DNA of 39,309 bases from Mucilaginibacter sp. Lineage in GTDB: Bacteria; Bacteroidota; Bacteroidia; Sphingobacteriales; Sphingobacteriaceae. Each line of letters begins with the position of its first letter. Position 1 is the stretch's first letter. Of the stretch, positions 7,424 through 16,216 are shown piece by piece. Location: contig JAQBOH010000178.1 in assembly GCA_028288125.1 (NCBI GenBank), positions 1-39,309 of the forward strand, read 5' to 3'. The position numbers were made by a program, and so were the translations under genes. The notes under the pieces are model-generated. The model saw only the letters and a list, made by a program, of their open reading frames with translations, did no database searches and had not been told where the DNA came from.

Positions 7424-8755
7424 ATGATAAATCGTCGTAAGTTTCTTCAAACCACATCTGTAGCAGGCACAAGTTTCCTGCTGGCGCCGCATTTAGGTAA
7501 AGCGGCAGGATTTTTTAGCGGGTCGCCGAACGAAAAGGTGGTCATCGGTATGATGGGTACCCATAGCAGGGGCGCATACCTTGCTCAAAATTTTGCTAAA
7601 AATCCAAATGTCGAGATCGGCTATATATGTGATGTTGATTCACAGGTAGTGGATAAAACCGTAGCCGACATATATAAACGCACCGGCAAAAAACCACAGG
7701 GAGTAACCGATATCCGCAAGCTGCTCGAGAAAAAAGATGTGGACGCTATTGTGATAGCTGCCCCCGACCATTGGCACGCCCCGGCAACTATAATGGCTTG
7801 CCAGGCCGGTAAACACGTATATGTTGAAAAACCATGCAGCCATAACCCCCACGAGGGCGAAATGGCGGTAGCGGCTTCAAAAAAATATAACCGCCTGGTG
7901 CAGATGGGCAGCCAGCGCCGCTCATTCGCCAACGTACAGCGCATGGTGAAGGAACTGCACGACGGCGTTATTGGCCGTACTTACTACGCAAAAGGCTGGT
8001 ACACCAATCACCGCGCATCTATCGGTATTGGCAAGCCTGCGGCTGTACCCGCCAACCTGGATTACGAACTTTGGCAGGGCCCCGCGCCGCGTAAGCCTTA
8101 CCAGGACAATTTGATCCATTATAACTGGCACTGGTTCTGGAACTGGGGAACCGGCGAGGCATTAAATAACGGCACTCATGAGCTGGACGTCATCCGCTGG
8201 GGTTTGGGGGTTGATTTCCCAAGCAAGGTGGTTTCAACCGGCGGCCGGTTTCATTTTAAGGACGATTGGCAAACACCTGATACCCAAAATATACTCTATA
8301 ATTTCCCCAACGATACCGCAGCCGAATGGGAGGGAAGAAGCTGCAATGGGTTTAACATCGAAGGTTTGGGCCGCGGTGTTATCTTTTACGGCGACAAAGG
8401 AACCGTTTTTTATGAGGGCGGAAATGGTTACAAGGTTTACGACGGCGACAATAAATTCGTGAAAGAAATAAAAGACAACACCATTGTAGACGCCACAAAC
8501 AAGGTAAGCCCAACAGAAGCCTTAGATGGCATGCACATGAATAATTTTGTGGACTCGGTGCGCGGTGTAACAAAACTAAACTGCCCGATTGAAACAGGCT
8601 TCAAATCAACCCTGCTGCCGCAATTGGGCAACATATCCTACCGTGTTGACCGTGTGCTGCATATCGACACATCCAGCGGACATATTTTAAACGACCCCGA
8701 AGCGATGAAGCTTTGGAGCAGAACGTATGAAAAGGGGTGGGAAGTGAAGGTGTAA
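7424..8755 (+). CDS. Gfo/Idh/MocA-family oxidoreductase with Tat-type signal
   Basis: 443 residues. An N-terminal twin-arginine signal (NRRKFLQTTSVAG) predicts export in folded form with cofactor. A Rossmann NAD(P) fold follows, with GMMGTHSRG (42-50), the AAPDHWH segment (112-118) and the family lysine in EKPCSHN (135-141). The C-terminal half is the alpha/beta substrate domain rich in Trp and His (HYNWHWFWNWGTGE). Members oxidise or reduce sugars and cyclitols; some secreted Bacteroidota members act on glycosides at C3. The next gene is a DUF1080 protein, supporting a 3-keto-sugar role by context. Confidence 0.92.
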   Translation: MINRRKFLQTTSVAGTSFLLAPHLGKAAGFFSGSPNEKVVIGMMGTHSRGAYLAQNFAKNPNVEIGYICDVDSQVVDKTVADIYKRTGKKPQGVTDIRKLLEKKDVDAIVIAAPDHWHAPATIMACQAGKHVYVEKPCSHNPHEGEMAVAASKKYNRLVQMGSQRRSFANVQRMVKELHDGVIGRTYYAKGWYTNHRASIGIGKPAAVPANLDYELWQGPAPRKPYQDNLIHYNWHWFWNWGTGEALNNGTHELDVIRWGLGVDFPSKVVSTGGRFHFKDDWQTPDTQNILYNFPNDTAAEWEGRSCNGFNIEGLGRGVIFYGDKGTVFYEGGNGYKVYDGDNKFVKEIKDNTIVDATNKVSPTEALDGMHMNNFVDSVRGVTKLNCPIETGFKSTLLPQLGNISYRVDRVLHIDTSSGHILNDPEAMKLWSRTYEKGWEVKV

Positions 8756-8760
8756 AAAAA

Positions 8761-8834
8761 ACCTTTCCCCTCTTTTCGGCTTGCGGAAGAGAGGTGGTCC
8801 AGCGAAGCAAAGACCGGGTGAGTCAACTCTACGA
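8761..8834. repeat. GAGTCAACTCT-type intergenic repeat (copy 1)
   Basis: Contains CCTCTTTTCGGCTTGCGGAA, GAGAGGTGGTCCAGCGAAGC and GGGTGAGTCAACTCT. Related sequence lies at 37791-37857 and 38455-38505, with an overlapping GATAGCTATCGGG piece at 29281-29296. It is a dispersed noncoding element starting within ten bases of a stop codon. Confidence 0.65.
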
Positions 8835-8917
8835 GCGATAAGTAGAGATACACCATGCTGAGGTAGGAAAAAAACCAACAAGAAAATATCTAAACTAAAT
8901 AAACCGAATATAATACC

Positions 8918-10288
8918 ATGAAAAAGCTAAAAACTAATGCAATCATAATTCTGCTTGCTATTTTCATCTTACCATTAATAGCCAATGCTCAAAGCACACC
9001 CGGCCTGTTTGATGGCAAAACCCTTAAAGGCTGGAAACGCCTGGCCGGCAGGGCGGATTATAAAGTGGAAAACGGCGAAATAGTAGGCACAACCGTTTTA
9101 AATTCAGGAAATACCTTCCTGGTAACAGAAAAAGAATACGGCGATTTCATCCTTGAAATGGATACCAAAATCGAAAGCCCGCTAAGCAATTCGGGTGTAC
9201 AAACCCGCAGTCATTACAATCCGGCCGGACATGATGGAAAAGGAAAAGTTTATGGCAGGCAGTTTGAGATCGATCCTTCAGACCGTAGATGGTCGGGTGG
9301 TATTTATGATGAGGGCAGGAGGGAGTGGCTATACCCGGTTGATCTGAACCAAAAAGCGAAAGACGCCTTTAAAGTTGGGATTTATAACCATATCCGGATA
9401 GAATGTATCGGCAACGAAATGAAGACCTGGGTCAATGGCGTCGCTGTCGCGGATGTGGTAGATACGGTTGACAGTAGAGGTTTTATCGGCTTACAGGTGC
9501 ATGCGGTAACCAAACCGGAGCAAGCGGGCAAAAAAGTGTATTTTAAAAATATCCGTATTCAAACGGCTAATCTGGTACAAAAACCTTTTCCGAAAGACAT
9601 CTATGTGGTAAATTTTATGCCCAATAAACTTTCGGCGCATGAAAAGGAAAGTGGCTGGAAGCTGCTTTATGACGGACATACTGCAAGCGGCTGGCGCGGC
9701 GCCACGATGACCACGTTTCCTGCCAAGGGCTGGGAATACACCAATGGGGTGATGCACGTATTGCCATCCGCAGGTAAGGAGGAGTCAGGCGGCGGGGATA
9801 TTGTGACGACAGATATGTACGGTGCATTTGACTTGTCTTTTGAATTTAAACTGACGCCGGGGGCCAATAGCGGTGTAAAATATTTTGTCACCCTGTCAGA
9901 AGTTACAAAGGGATCGGCAATAGGCCTTGAATACCAGGTGCTGGATGATGAGCTTCATCCCGACGCCAAGCTGGGCCGCAACGGCGACCGGACGCTGGCA
10001 TCCGTATACGACCTGATCCCGTCAAATAAACCCAAGCGCTTTATCAGGCCCATTGGCGCCTGGAATACCGGGAGGATAGTCGTTTACCCCAATAATCACG
10101 TTGAGCATTACCTGAACGGCATTAAAGTGCTTGAATATGAAAGAGGCTCAAAGGAGTTCCGTGATTTAGTGGCCATGAGCAAATACACCATCTGGAAAAA
10201 CTTCGGCGAAGCAAAAGAAGGGCACTTGTTATTGCAGGATCATGGTAATGAGGTGTTTTTCAGAAGTATTAAAGTAAAAACATTATAA
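8918..10288 (+). CDS. Secreted double-DUF1080 protein (3-keto-disaccharide hydrolase type)
   Basis: 456 residues with a signal peptide (MKKLKTNAIIILLAIFILPLIANA). Two tandem DUF1080 (concanavalin-like, PF06439) domains are visible: one starting at LFDGKTLKGW with a late VYFKNIRI strand, the second starting at LLYDGHTASGWRG with VFFRSIKV at the end. Each has the NSGV segment (SNSGVQTRSHYN, ANSGVKYFV). The family includes 3-keto-disaccharide hydrolases and glycan-binding or hydrolysing proteins. It follows the Gfo/Idh/MocA gene on the same strand, so oxidation at C3 followed by cleavage is a reasonable joint role. Confidence 0.88.
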   Translation: MKKLKTNAIIILLAIFILPLIANAQSTPGLFDGKTLKGWKRLAGRADYKVENGEIVGTTVLNSGNTFLVTEKEYGDFILEMDTKIESPLSNSGVQTRSHYNPAGHDGKGKVYGRQFEIDPSDRRWSGGIYDEGRREWLYPVDLNQKAKDAFKVGIYNHIRIECIGNEMKTWVNGVAVADVVDTVDSRGFIGLQVHAVTKPEQAGKKVYFKNIRIQTANLVQKPFPKDIYVVNFMPNKLSAHEKESGWKLLYDGHTASGWRGATMTTFPAKGWEYTNGVMHVLPSAGKEESGGGDIVTTDMYGAFDLSFEFKLTPGANSGVKYFVTLSEVTKGSAIGLEYQVLDDELHPDAKLGRNGDRTLASVYDLIPSNKPKRFIRPIGAWNTGRIVVYPNNHVEHYLNGIKVLEYERGSKEFRDLVAMSKYTIWKNFGEAKEGHLLLQDHGNEVFFRSIKVKTL

Positions 10289-10291
10289 TCA

Positions 10292-10372
10292 GACACGATT
10301 TTTAGGATTTGAGGGATTTTAAGATTATTGCTAATTCATCATTTAAATCTCTCAAATCCTAAAAATCGTGTT
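10292..10372. terminator. Inverted repeat between convergent genes, probable bidirectional terminator
   Basis: The left arm (GACACGATTTTTAGGATTTG and on) and right arm (10345-10372, ending CTAAAAATCGTG) are nearly perfect inverted copies of about 27 bases around an AT-rich loop. The right arm ends exactly at the cydB stop and the left begins four bases after the DUF1080 stop. It also looks like one of the word-repeat families. Confidence 0.65.
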
Positions 10373-11385
10373 CAGACAAGCTCATTCTTTTTCTGAAAAC
10401 TATAAAACAGGTAAAATAGCGAAGGCAAGATCAGCACGCTGCCGATCAAAAGCCCTAAACCCAGATCCTCGATGGTTTTAGCCGGGGCATGATTGGCGAG
10501 CAGGGACAGGTTTTGCCCGCCTTTAACCATTATTAAATTGGGGAAATGGGTGTAACCAACTGACAACAGGATCATGGTTACCTGGAATGCTGCAAACACA
10601 CGGATGATTTTCTTCTTCCCATAATAGATAAATAACCACAGCACCAGTAATGAAATGGCTGCTGATATTACGGCTGTAAGGCTTATTGCATTGCCAAAAA
10701 TCCAATGCGCCAGGCGGATGTTCTCTATTTCGGCGGCTATAAATACCAATCCGCCAAAAATAACCACCAGGATGTTCATGATACGGGCTTTCCGGACAAA
10801 CCGCTGCCTTTCATTATCATCTTCGGTTTCGCCGATCAGGTATACCGCAGCAAGGTAGCCGCTTAGCGCGACGGTGAATAAACCTACTGTTACTGAAAAC
10901 CAGTTTAGCCAGCTATAAATATAAGCATCCATGAAAGATGTAGCCTGCAGATTGATTTGCCCTGATATAGCGCTACCGGCAATAATGCCCAGAAACAACG
11001 GGGTAACAAAGCTGGAATAAACGAAAATGCGGTTATAAAAGCCTTGAGTTTTATCATCCTTGATCGCGTCATAATTCCTGAAAGCGAAGGCAGTTCCGCG
11101 GGCAGTGATGCCAAGCAGCATAATAAGCAGCGGGATGTGCAGGTAGGTACACATATTGCTGTAGATATCGGGGAACCCCACAAATAATATCACAACTGTA
11201 ATGATAAGCCACATATGGTTTGCTTCCCAAATAGGGCCGATGGCATGGTACATGGTTTTGCGCGTCCGGTCTTTATTCCGGTCGGATGTAAAAAGCTCAA
11301 TAATACCTGCTCCAAAATCAGCCCCGCCAAGCAGAAAATAGAGCACGATAGCCAAAAACAGAAAAGCAATAACGATATACAGCAT
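10372..11385 (-). CDS. cydB: Cytochrome bd quinol oxidase subunit II
   Basis: 337 residues, polytopic inner-membrane protein. The N-terminal segment with FLLGGADFGAGIIELFT and GPIWEANHMWLI is diagnostic of CydB. About eight or nine hydrophobic helices follow. Together with CydA it forms the high-affinity, non-proton-pumping terminal oxidase for low oxygen. It starts four bases after the cydA stop, so the two are co-translated. Confidence 0.95.
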   Translation of the reverse strand: MLYIVIAFLFLAIVLYFLLGGADFGAGIIELFTSDRNKDRTRKTMYHAIGPIWEANHMWLIITVVILFVGFPDIYSNMCTYLHIPLLIMLLGITARGTAFAFRNYDAIKDDKTQGFYNRIFVYSSFVTPLFLGIIAGSAISGQINLQATSFMDAYIYSWLNWFSVTVGLFTVALSGYLAAVYLIGETEDDNERQRFVRKARIMNILVVIFGGLVFIAAEIENIRLAHWIFGNAISLTAVISAAISLLVLWLFIYYGKKKIIRVFAAFQVTMILLSVGYTHFPNLIMVKGGQNLSLLANHAPAKTIEDLGLGLLIGSVLILPSLFYLFYSFQKKNELV

Positions 11386-11389
11386 AAGC

Positions 11390-12703
11390 TTAATTTACTT
11401 TATCATATAACTGAGGCACCATTTTTATTTGCCTGCTTAATAGAAATATCACGGCAATGCTTAACGTAAAATAAATAACAGTAAACAGGTAAAATGAGTA
11501 ATGAATGCCTGGCATAGGCGTTACCGCCTCGCTGGTGCGCATCACGCCTTGTATGATCCATGGCTGCCGGCCTACTTCTGTTACCGTCCATCCGGCTTCC
11601 ACGGCTATAAATCCCAGCGGCGTCGACAGAATGAACAGGTTAAGAAACCATTTTTTTGAAAGCCAGCTTCGTTTTTTCCACAAGGCAACAAAATACAATA
11701 GCCCTATCAGCATTATAGCCGATCCAATCGTTATCATTAAATCAAAAGCCAGGTGGGTAATTGTAATGGGCGGCTGGTCTTTTACAGGAATTTTATCCAA
11801 TCCGTTAACCGGATTCTTAAAGTTATCGTTCACCAGGAAGCTTAACAAACCGGGTATTTCAATGCCATATTTTACCTTTTTATTGGCCGTATCGGCAACC
11901 CCGCCAAGAACCAGGGGCGCATACTGCCGGGTGTGAAAATAGGCCTCCATGGCGGCTAATTTGGCAGGCTGCCGTCTCGCCGCGTTCCTGGCAGACAGGT
12001 AGCCGCTGAAAGGTTGTATAATTGCTGCTGCCGCGCCGAAAACGACAGCTATTTTAAAGGCTTTGGTATGAAATTGAATATTTTTCTTTCGTGCGATCAT
12101 CAGCGCATGGATGCCGGCAACGGCAAAGCCTGTGGCTGCAAAAGCAGCTATGGTCATATGCAATGATTCTGAAAACCATGAGCCGTTGAACATGGCTTTG
12201 ACGGGATCGATGTTCAGGTATTGCCCGTTAACGTAATCGAAACCCGAGGGGCTGTTCATCCATGAGTTGGCGGACACCACCAAAATACCCGAAGCAATAC
12301 CACTTATGCCTACTATAATTCCGGTGCACCAATGGAACCAGTTATTGAACCTGTTCCATCCGTACAGGAAAAATCCGAGCGCTATGGCTTCTATAAAAAA
12401 TGCCACGCCTTCCAGTGAAAACGGCATTCCGAATATCGGCCCTGCATGTTCCATGAACTTTGGCCATAACAGCCCGAGTTCAAAAGACAATATAGTGCCC
12501 GATACGGCGCCGGTCGCAAAAAATATAGCTACGCCCTTGCTCCACGCCTGTGTAATATTTTTATAAACGGGATTGCCGGTTTTTATCCATTTATAATGGG
12601 ATATAGCCATAAAGACAGGCATAACCATGCCAATGCAGGAGTATACGATATGAAAACCCAGCGATATGGCCATTTGCGACCGTGCGGCAATAAAATCATT
12701 CAT
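11390..12703 (-). CDS. cydA: Cytochrome bd quinol oxidase subunit I, short Q-loop type
   Basis: 437 residues. Haem ligands and key residues align with Escherichia coli CydA: His18 in GFHIVYS, Glu98 in PFSLEGVAFF, His182 in SESLHMT, Met323 in FDLMITIG, the quinone-site Lys248/Glu253 in AKLAAMEAYF, and GRQPW (378-382). The loop after AMEAYF is short, so this is the short Q-loop class found in many Bacteroidota and Firmicutes. No cydX-like small subunit is seen downstream of cydB. A TATATTTG promoter box lies 27 bases upstream of the ATG. Confidence 0.95.
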   Translation of the reverse strand: MNDFIAARSQMAISLGFHIVYSCIGMVMPVFMAISHYKWIKTGNPVYKNITQAWSKGVAIFFATGAVSGTILSFELGLLWPKFMEHAGPIFGMPFSLEGVAFFIEAIALGFFLYGWNRFNNWFHWCTGIIVGISGIASGILVVSANSWMNSPSGFDYVNGQYLNIDPVKAMFNGSWFSESLHMTIAAFAATGFAVAGIHALMIARKKNIQFHTKAFKIAVVFGAAAAIIQPFSGYLSARNAARRQPAKLAAMEAYFHTRQYAPLVLGGVADTANKKVKYGIEIPGLLSFLVNDNFKNPVNGLDKIPVKDQPPITITHLAFDLMITIGSAIMLIGLLYFVALWKKRSWLSKKWFLNLFILSTPLGFIAVEAGWTVTEVGRQPWIIQGVMRTSEAVTPMPGIHYSFYLFTVIYFTLSIAVIFLLSRQIKMVPQLYDKVN

Positions 12704-12729
12704 ATCCTTTGTATAAAAAATGACTAGCG

Positions 12730-12737
12730 CAAATATA
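12730..12737 (-). promoter_or_regulatory. Candidate -7 box for cydAB
   Basis: A perfect TAnnTTTG (TATATTTG, minus strand) sits 26 bases before the cydA ATG. No TTG is found at the expected 19-21 base distance, so the site may need an activator, or may be chance. Confidence 0.4.
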
Positions 12738-12880
12738 CCCTTTACATCAATTAACCATCCCCGTTCAAAAAACCGGATGTTAAATAGAATTAATCTAAAA
12801 AGCAGAGGAATATTTCTTTTGTAACAAAAATATTATATACATTTACGATATTATATAACCTCATACCAATCCCTGGTTAA

Positions 12881-13435
12881 TTGAAACGGCTGTTTGCCAT
12901 TGTATTATTGAGTGTTCACCTGTTTAGTATAGGGGGGTATACTTTATTGTTTCAATATTATATCCACCAGTCCGATGTGCAGATGGTGAAGCAGATATTC
13001 GATAATAAAATTGATGAAACAAAGCTGCTCGAAATAAAAATCCCTGTTCATTTTCCTACCATGACAGACTGGACCGAATATGCGGTGGTTGAAGGTCAAA
13101 TCCAATTAAAAGATGCCTACTATAACTACGTCAGGCTTAAAATGACGCGGGATACCATGTTTTTCATCTGTATTCCCAATACAGCTAAAACACGCCTTGT
13201 ACAGGCTAACATTATTACCGCCAAAGAGATAAGTGATGTACCGCTTACTAAAAAAGGGCACGACGCCTCCTTTAAAAAGGTAAATACGCTTAGCGAATAT
13301 AATTTAAAGACTTTCCATTATAATTATTCAGGGATTGCAAAACTACTTGCCTCTGAAAGTACTCAATCTGCCTCGCTGAAACTCTGCAGGCCTTATATTG
13401 AATCCCCGGGTAAACCGCCCAATTTTATCAGTTAA
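12881..13435 (+). CDS. Small membrane-targeted or secreted protein of unknown function
   Basis: 184 residues starting with TTG (no in-frame ATG before the hydrophobic segment). MKRLFAIVLLSVHLFSIGGYTLLF is a signal peptide or membrane anchor. The remainder (LEIKIPVHFPTMTDWTEYAVVEGQIQ and onward) looks like a periplasmic beta-rich domain. It is divergent from cydA and precedes the barrel and haloperoxidase cluster by 233 bases. Proteins of this look occur beside outer-membrane transport genes in Bacteroidota, but no family name can be given. Confidence 0.7.
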   Translation: MKRLFAIVLLSVHLFSIGGYTLLFQYYIHQSDVQMVKQIFDNKIDETKLLEIKIPVHFPTMTDWTEYAVVEGQIQLKDAYYNYVRLKMTRDTMFFICIPNTAKTRLVQANIITAKEISDVPLTKKGHDASFKKVNTLSEYNLKTFHYNYSGIAKLLASESTQSASLKLCRPYIESPGKPPNFIS

Positions 13436-13668
13436 ACTGCTTTATAAACCATTTTGCTGTCTCATTTAATGAGGCCGTATATTCAATTTTGGTTATAGCC
13501 GGAATATCGCTTGCATTGTGTCATTGATGTTTCTCCCTATAATACGTTTTTGAAGGTTTAACGCAGTATCTCTATTGTTGATCATGCTCATTTGACGTTG
13601 TGTACATCATGTTGCAGCTAATCGTATCAACACCTTAACTGGTTTTTATTTACTTTTTATTTTTAAAG

Positions 13669-14604
13669 ATGATGAAATCATTACCATTATTTTTATACAG
13701 GTGCTGCCTGATATTTTGCTCGTGTCTGGCTTTTTCGGAAATAGCCAGTGCCCAAACAGATGCAGATGCATTGATGATACCCAAAAAATTTTATTGCGCC
13801 GGGGTTTTGTACACCAATAGTAGCTGGACAAATTATTGGGAGGGCGCTTATAAGCGCGACAACGGCAACATAGGTAAATTGTCGACCAATATATATACCC
13901 TTATAGGTAATTATGGCCTGACAAATAAACTGGATATTTTGTTTTCGGCGCCTTATGTTACAACTAATGCCTCCTCCGGCACCTTAGCTGGTCAGCACGG
14001 GTTGCAGGATATAACGCTTACACTAAAATGGCTTGCATTCCAAAGTCAAATAGGAAAGGGTATTATTAGTATGCATGCCATTGCCAGCGGATCGATACCG
14101 TTAAGTAACTACGAAGCCGATTTTGAACCTGTGTCAATAGGCTTGCATAGTAAATCGGTAGCTATTCGCGGGTTGGTCAATTACCAAACCGGGAGGTTTT
14201 TTATCGCCGGGGCAGGCCAATATGTGCGGCGTAATGATATAATCATTGACAGGAATTCTTATTACACCACGCAGCTTGTCTATAGCAACCAGGTTGATAT
14301 ACCCAATGCCAATAATTTTATTGTCAGCAGCGGTTACCGTAGCCTGAGATTTAATGCCGAGGCGATTTTTTCGCAAACTACAACGCTGGGCGGTTTTGAT
14401 ATCCGGAAAAATGATATGCCGTTCCCAAGCAACACCATGAATGCCACTACGGCCGGGGCGCTTTTCAAATACAGTTTTTCCAATTCGGGCCTTGAACTCA
14501 CCGGAGGCGGAAATTATGTGTTAAAAGGACGGAATGTTGGCCAGGCCGCCACTGTGTTTGGCGGTGTATTTTATTTATTTGATTTTAATAAAAAAACGAA
14601 ATAA
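13669..14604 (+). CDS. Outer-membrane beta-barrel protein, phenol-degradation MetA-like transporter family
   Basis: 311 residues with a signal peptide ending near ASAQTDAD. The body shows alternating hydrophobic beta strands with a NKLDILFSAPYVTTNASSG type early segment, GSIPLSNYE, and a terminal strand FGGVFYLFDF, typical of PF13557-like barrels that carry small organic compounds. The start is MM; the second ATG (13672) is equally possible. The stop is seven bases before the next ATG, so it is an operon with the haloperoxidase-like gene. Confidence 0.7.
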   Translation: MMKSLPLFLYRCCLIFCSCLAFSEIASAQTDADALMIPKKFYCAGVLYTNSSWTNYWEGAYKRDNGNIGKLSTNIYTLIGNYGLTNKLDILFSAPYVTTNASSGTLAGQHGLQDITLTLKWLAFQSQIGKGIISMHAIASGSIPLSNYEADFEPVSIGLHSKSVAIRGLVNYQTGRFFIAGAGQYVRRNDIIIDRNSYYTTQLVYSNQVDIPNANNFIVSSGYRSLRFNAEAIFSQTTTLGGFDIRKNDMPFPSNTMNATTAGALFKYSFSNSGLELTGGGNYVLKGRNVGQAATVFGGVFYLFDFNKKTK

Positions 14605-14611
14605 TACGACG

Positions 14612-16168
14612 ATGAAAAAACGAATACTTTATATGATGCCGCCGTTAGTAATAGCCGCATTAGTTTTTTTCGGGTCTTGTAAAAAAGGGGTGATTGACCG
14701 CACAACGCTTTACCCGGTGCTTAACCCCGCAAATATTGACCTGAATGCTGATACCTGGAAACCTATTTTAATTACCAATGCAAGTGCGTTTAACGTAGCC
14801 GCCCCCGACGCGATCGCATCACCGGCTTATGTAGCAGACCTGAACGAGATAAAGGCCCTGCAAAGTAATTTAAGCAGCGATCAAAAAGCGACTATTAAAT
14901 ACTGGAGTGCCGGCGCCGTGTTGCGCTGGAACGAAATTTTGCGCGACCTGATAGCGAAGCACAATTTGCCACCATATCAAAATGCAGACGGAAGCTATCC
15001 GGCGCCAAATTCGGCCAACCCTTTTGCATACCCGCAATTTCCATTTTCCAATCCGCCGTATGCTGCCCGCGCGTATGCCTACGTGAGCGCTGCTCAATAT
15101 GATGCCCTGGTTGCGGCTTACTATTTTAAAAAGCTGTATAACCGCACTGCACCGTATACAAATGACCCCGCAGTACAGGCGCTGGTGCCAAAATCAGCCT
15201 TGCCATCGTATCCCAGTGAAGATGCCGTGGTGGCCGGAGCCACTGTAGAGATGATGAAATTGTTATTCCCGACCGAAATTCCTTTTATTGAGCAGAAAGC
15301 TGCCGAGGAAATGCAGTACCGTTTAATGGCAGGTGCAAATGTTCGCGGCGAACTCAACGCCGGTCAATCGCTCGGCACCCAGGTTGCCGATGTTTTTGCC
15401 GCCCGCGCACGAGCCGACCGTGCTGGTAAAGCAATTGGGACATCTGCACAATGGGCGCTGTTACCTGCACATGCAACTACACGGGGCGACCAGGCCTGGA
15501 TAAGCCTCGAATCGCCGCAACGCCCCCCAATGCTGCCTTTGTTTAATAAGGTATTGCCGTTTTTATTTGATACGCTTACGGTAGTGAAATTACGTCCCGG
15601 GCCGCCAAATATGGCTGGTTCTGTCGCATTTAACCAGGAGGCGGCCGAAGTGCTGTCGTATAGTAAAAATTCGACTCGCGGGCAGCAGGCAATTGTTGAG
15701 TTTTGGGCTGACGGGGCTGGTACCTATACGCCGCCGGGGCATTGGAACGCCATTGCCGCCGATGAATTTGTAAAGCAAAATTACAGCGAGGTACGCTGGG
15801 CGCGCAACCTGGCTTTATTGAATATGGCCGAAATGGATGCAGCGATCGTCTGCTGGGATACTAAATACTTCTATTTTAACCAGCGCCCATCGCAGGCTAA
15901 CCCGAATATTAAAACATTAACCGGCATACCTAATTTTCCGTCATATTCTTCCGGGCATTCTAACTTTAGCGGAGCGGCATCAACCATATTAACTTACTTG
16001 CTTCCGGATAGAGGAACGAAGTTTACCGACATGGCCAACCAGGCAGCAATGTCAAGGCTGTATGGAGCTATTCATTACCGTAGCGATTGCGAAGTAGGTT
16101 TGGTCACCGGCAACGCCGTAGGGCAGTATGCTGTAAAAAGAGCGCAAACCGATGGAGCCGGGAATTGA
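14612..16168 (+). CDS. Vanadium-dependent haloperoxidase-like PAP2 lipoprotein
   Basis: 518 residues. The ATG at 14612 is chosen because it starts a lipoprotein signal (MKKRILYMMPPLVIAALVFF, lipobox FGSC, Cys23); the frame is open upstream but that part overlaps the previous gene. The C-terminal half carries all PAP2/vanadate-binding motifs: KYFYFNQRP, SYSSGHSNFSG and SRLYGAIHYRSD. The N-terminal half is the long helical part seen in bacterial vanadium haloperoxidase-like proteins. It may oxidise halides or act as a phosphatase; the sequence does not decide. It sits between two barrel proteins. Confidence 0.85.
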   Translation: MKKRILYMMPPLVIAALVFFGSCKKGVIDRTTLYPVLNPANIDLNADTWKPILITNASAFNVAAPDAIASPAYVADLNEIKALQSNLSSDQKATIKYWSAGAVLRWNEILRDLIAKHNLPPYQNADGSYPAPNSANPFAYPQFPFSNPPYAARAYAYVSAAQYDALVAAYYFKKLYNRTAPYTNDPAVQALVPKSALPSYPSEDAVVAGATVEMMKLLFPTEIPFIEQKAAEEMQYRLMAGANVRGELNAGQSLGTQVADVFAARARADRAGKAIGTSAQWALLPAHATTRGDQAWISLESPQRPPMLPLFNKVLPFLFDTLTVVKLRPGPPNMAGSVAFNQEAAEVLSYSKNSTRGQQAIVEFWADGAGTYTPPGHWNAIAADEFVKQNYSEVRWARNLALLNMAEMDAAIVCWDTKYFYFNQRPSQANPNIKTLTGIPNFPSYSSGHSNFSGAASTILTYLLPDRGTKFTDMANQAAMSRLYGAIHYRSDCEVGLVTGNAVGQYAVKRAQTDGAGN

Positions 16169-16216
16169 AAACAAAGAAATTAAAAATTACACACAACAAT
16201 TAAATCAATCAATACA

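Noticed and set aside
14534-14611. Upstream extension of the haloperoxidase-like gene
   Set aside because: Overlaps the previous gene and would bury the lipoprotein signal that starts at 14612.
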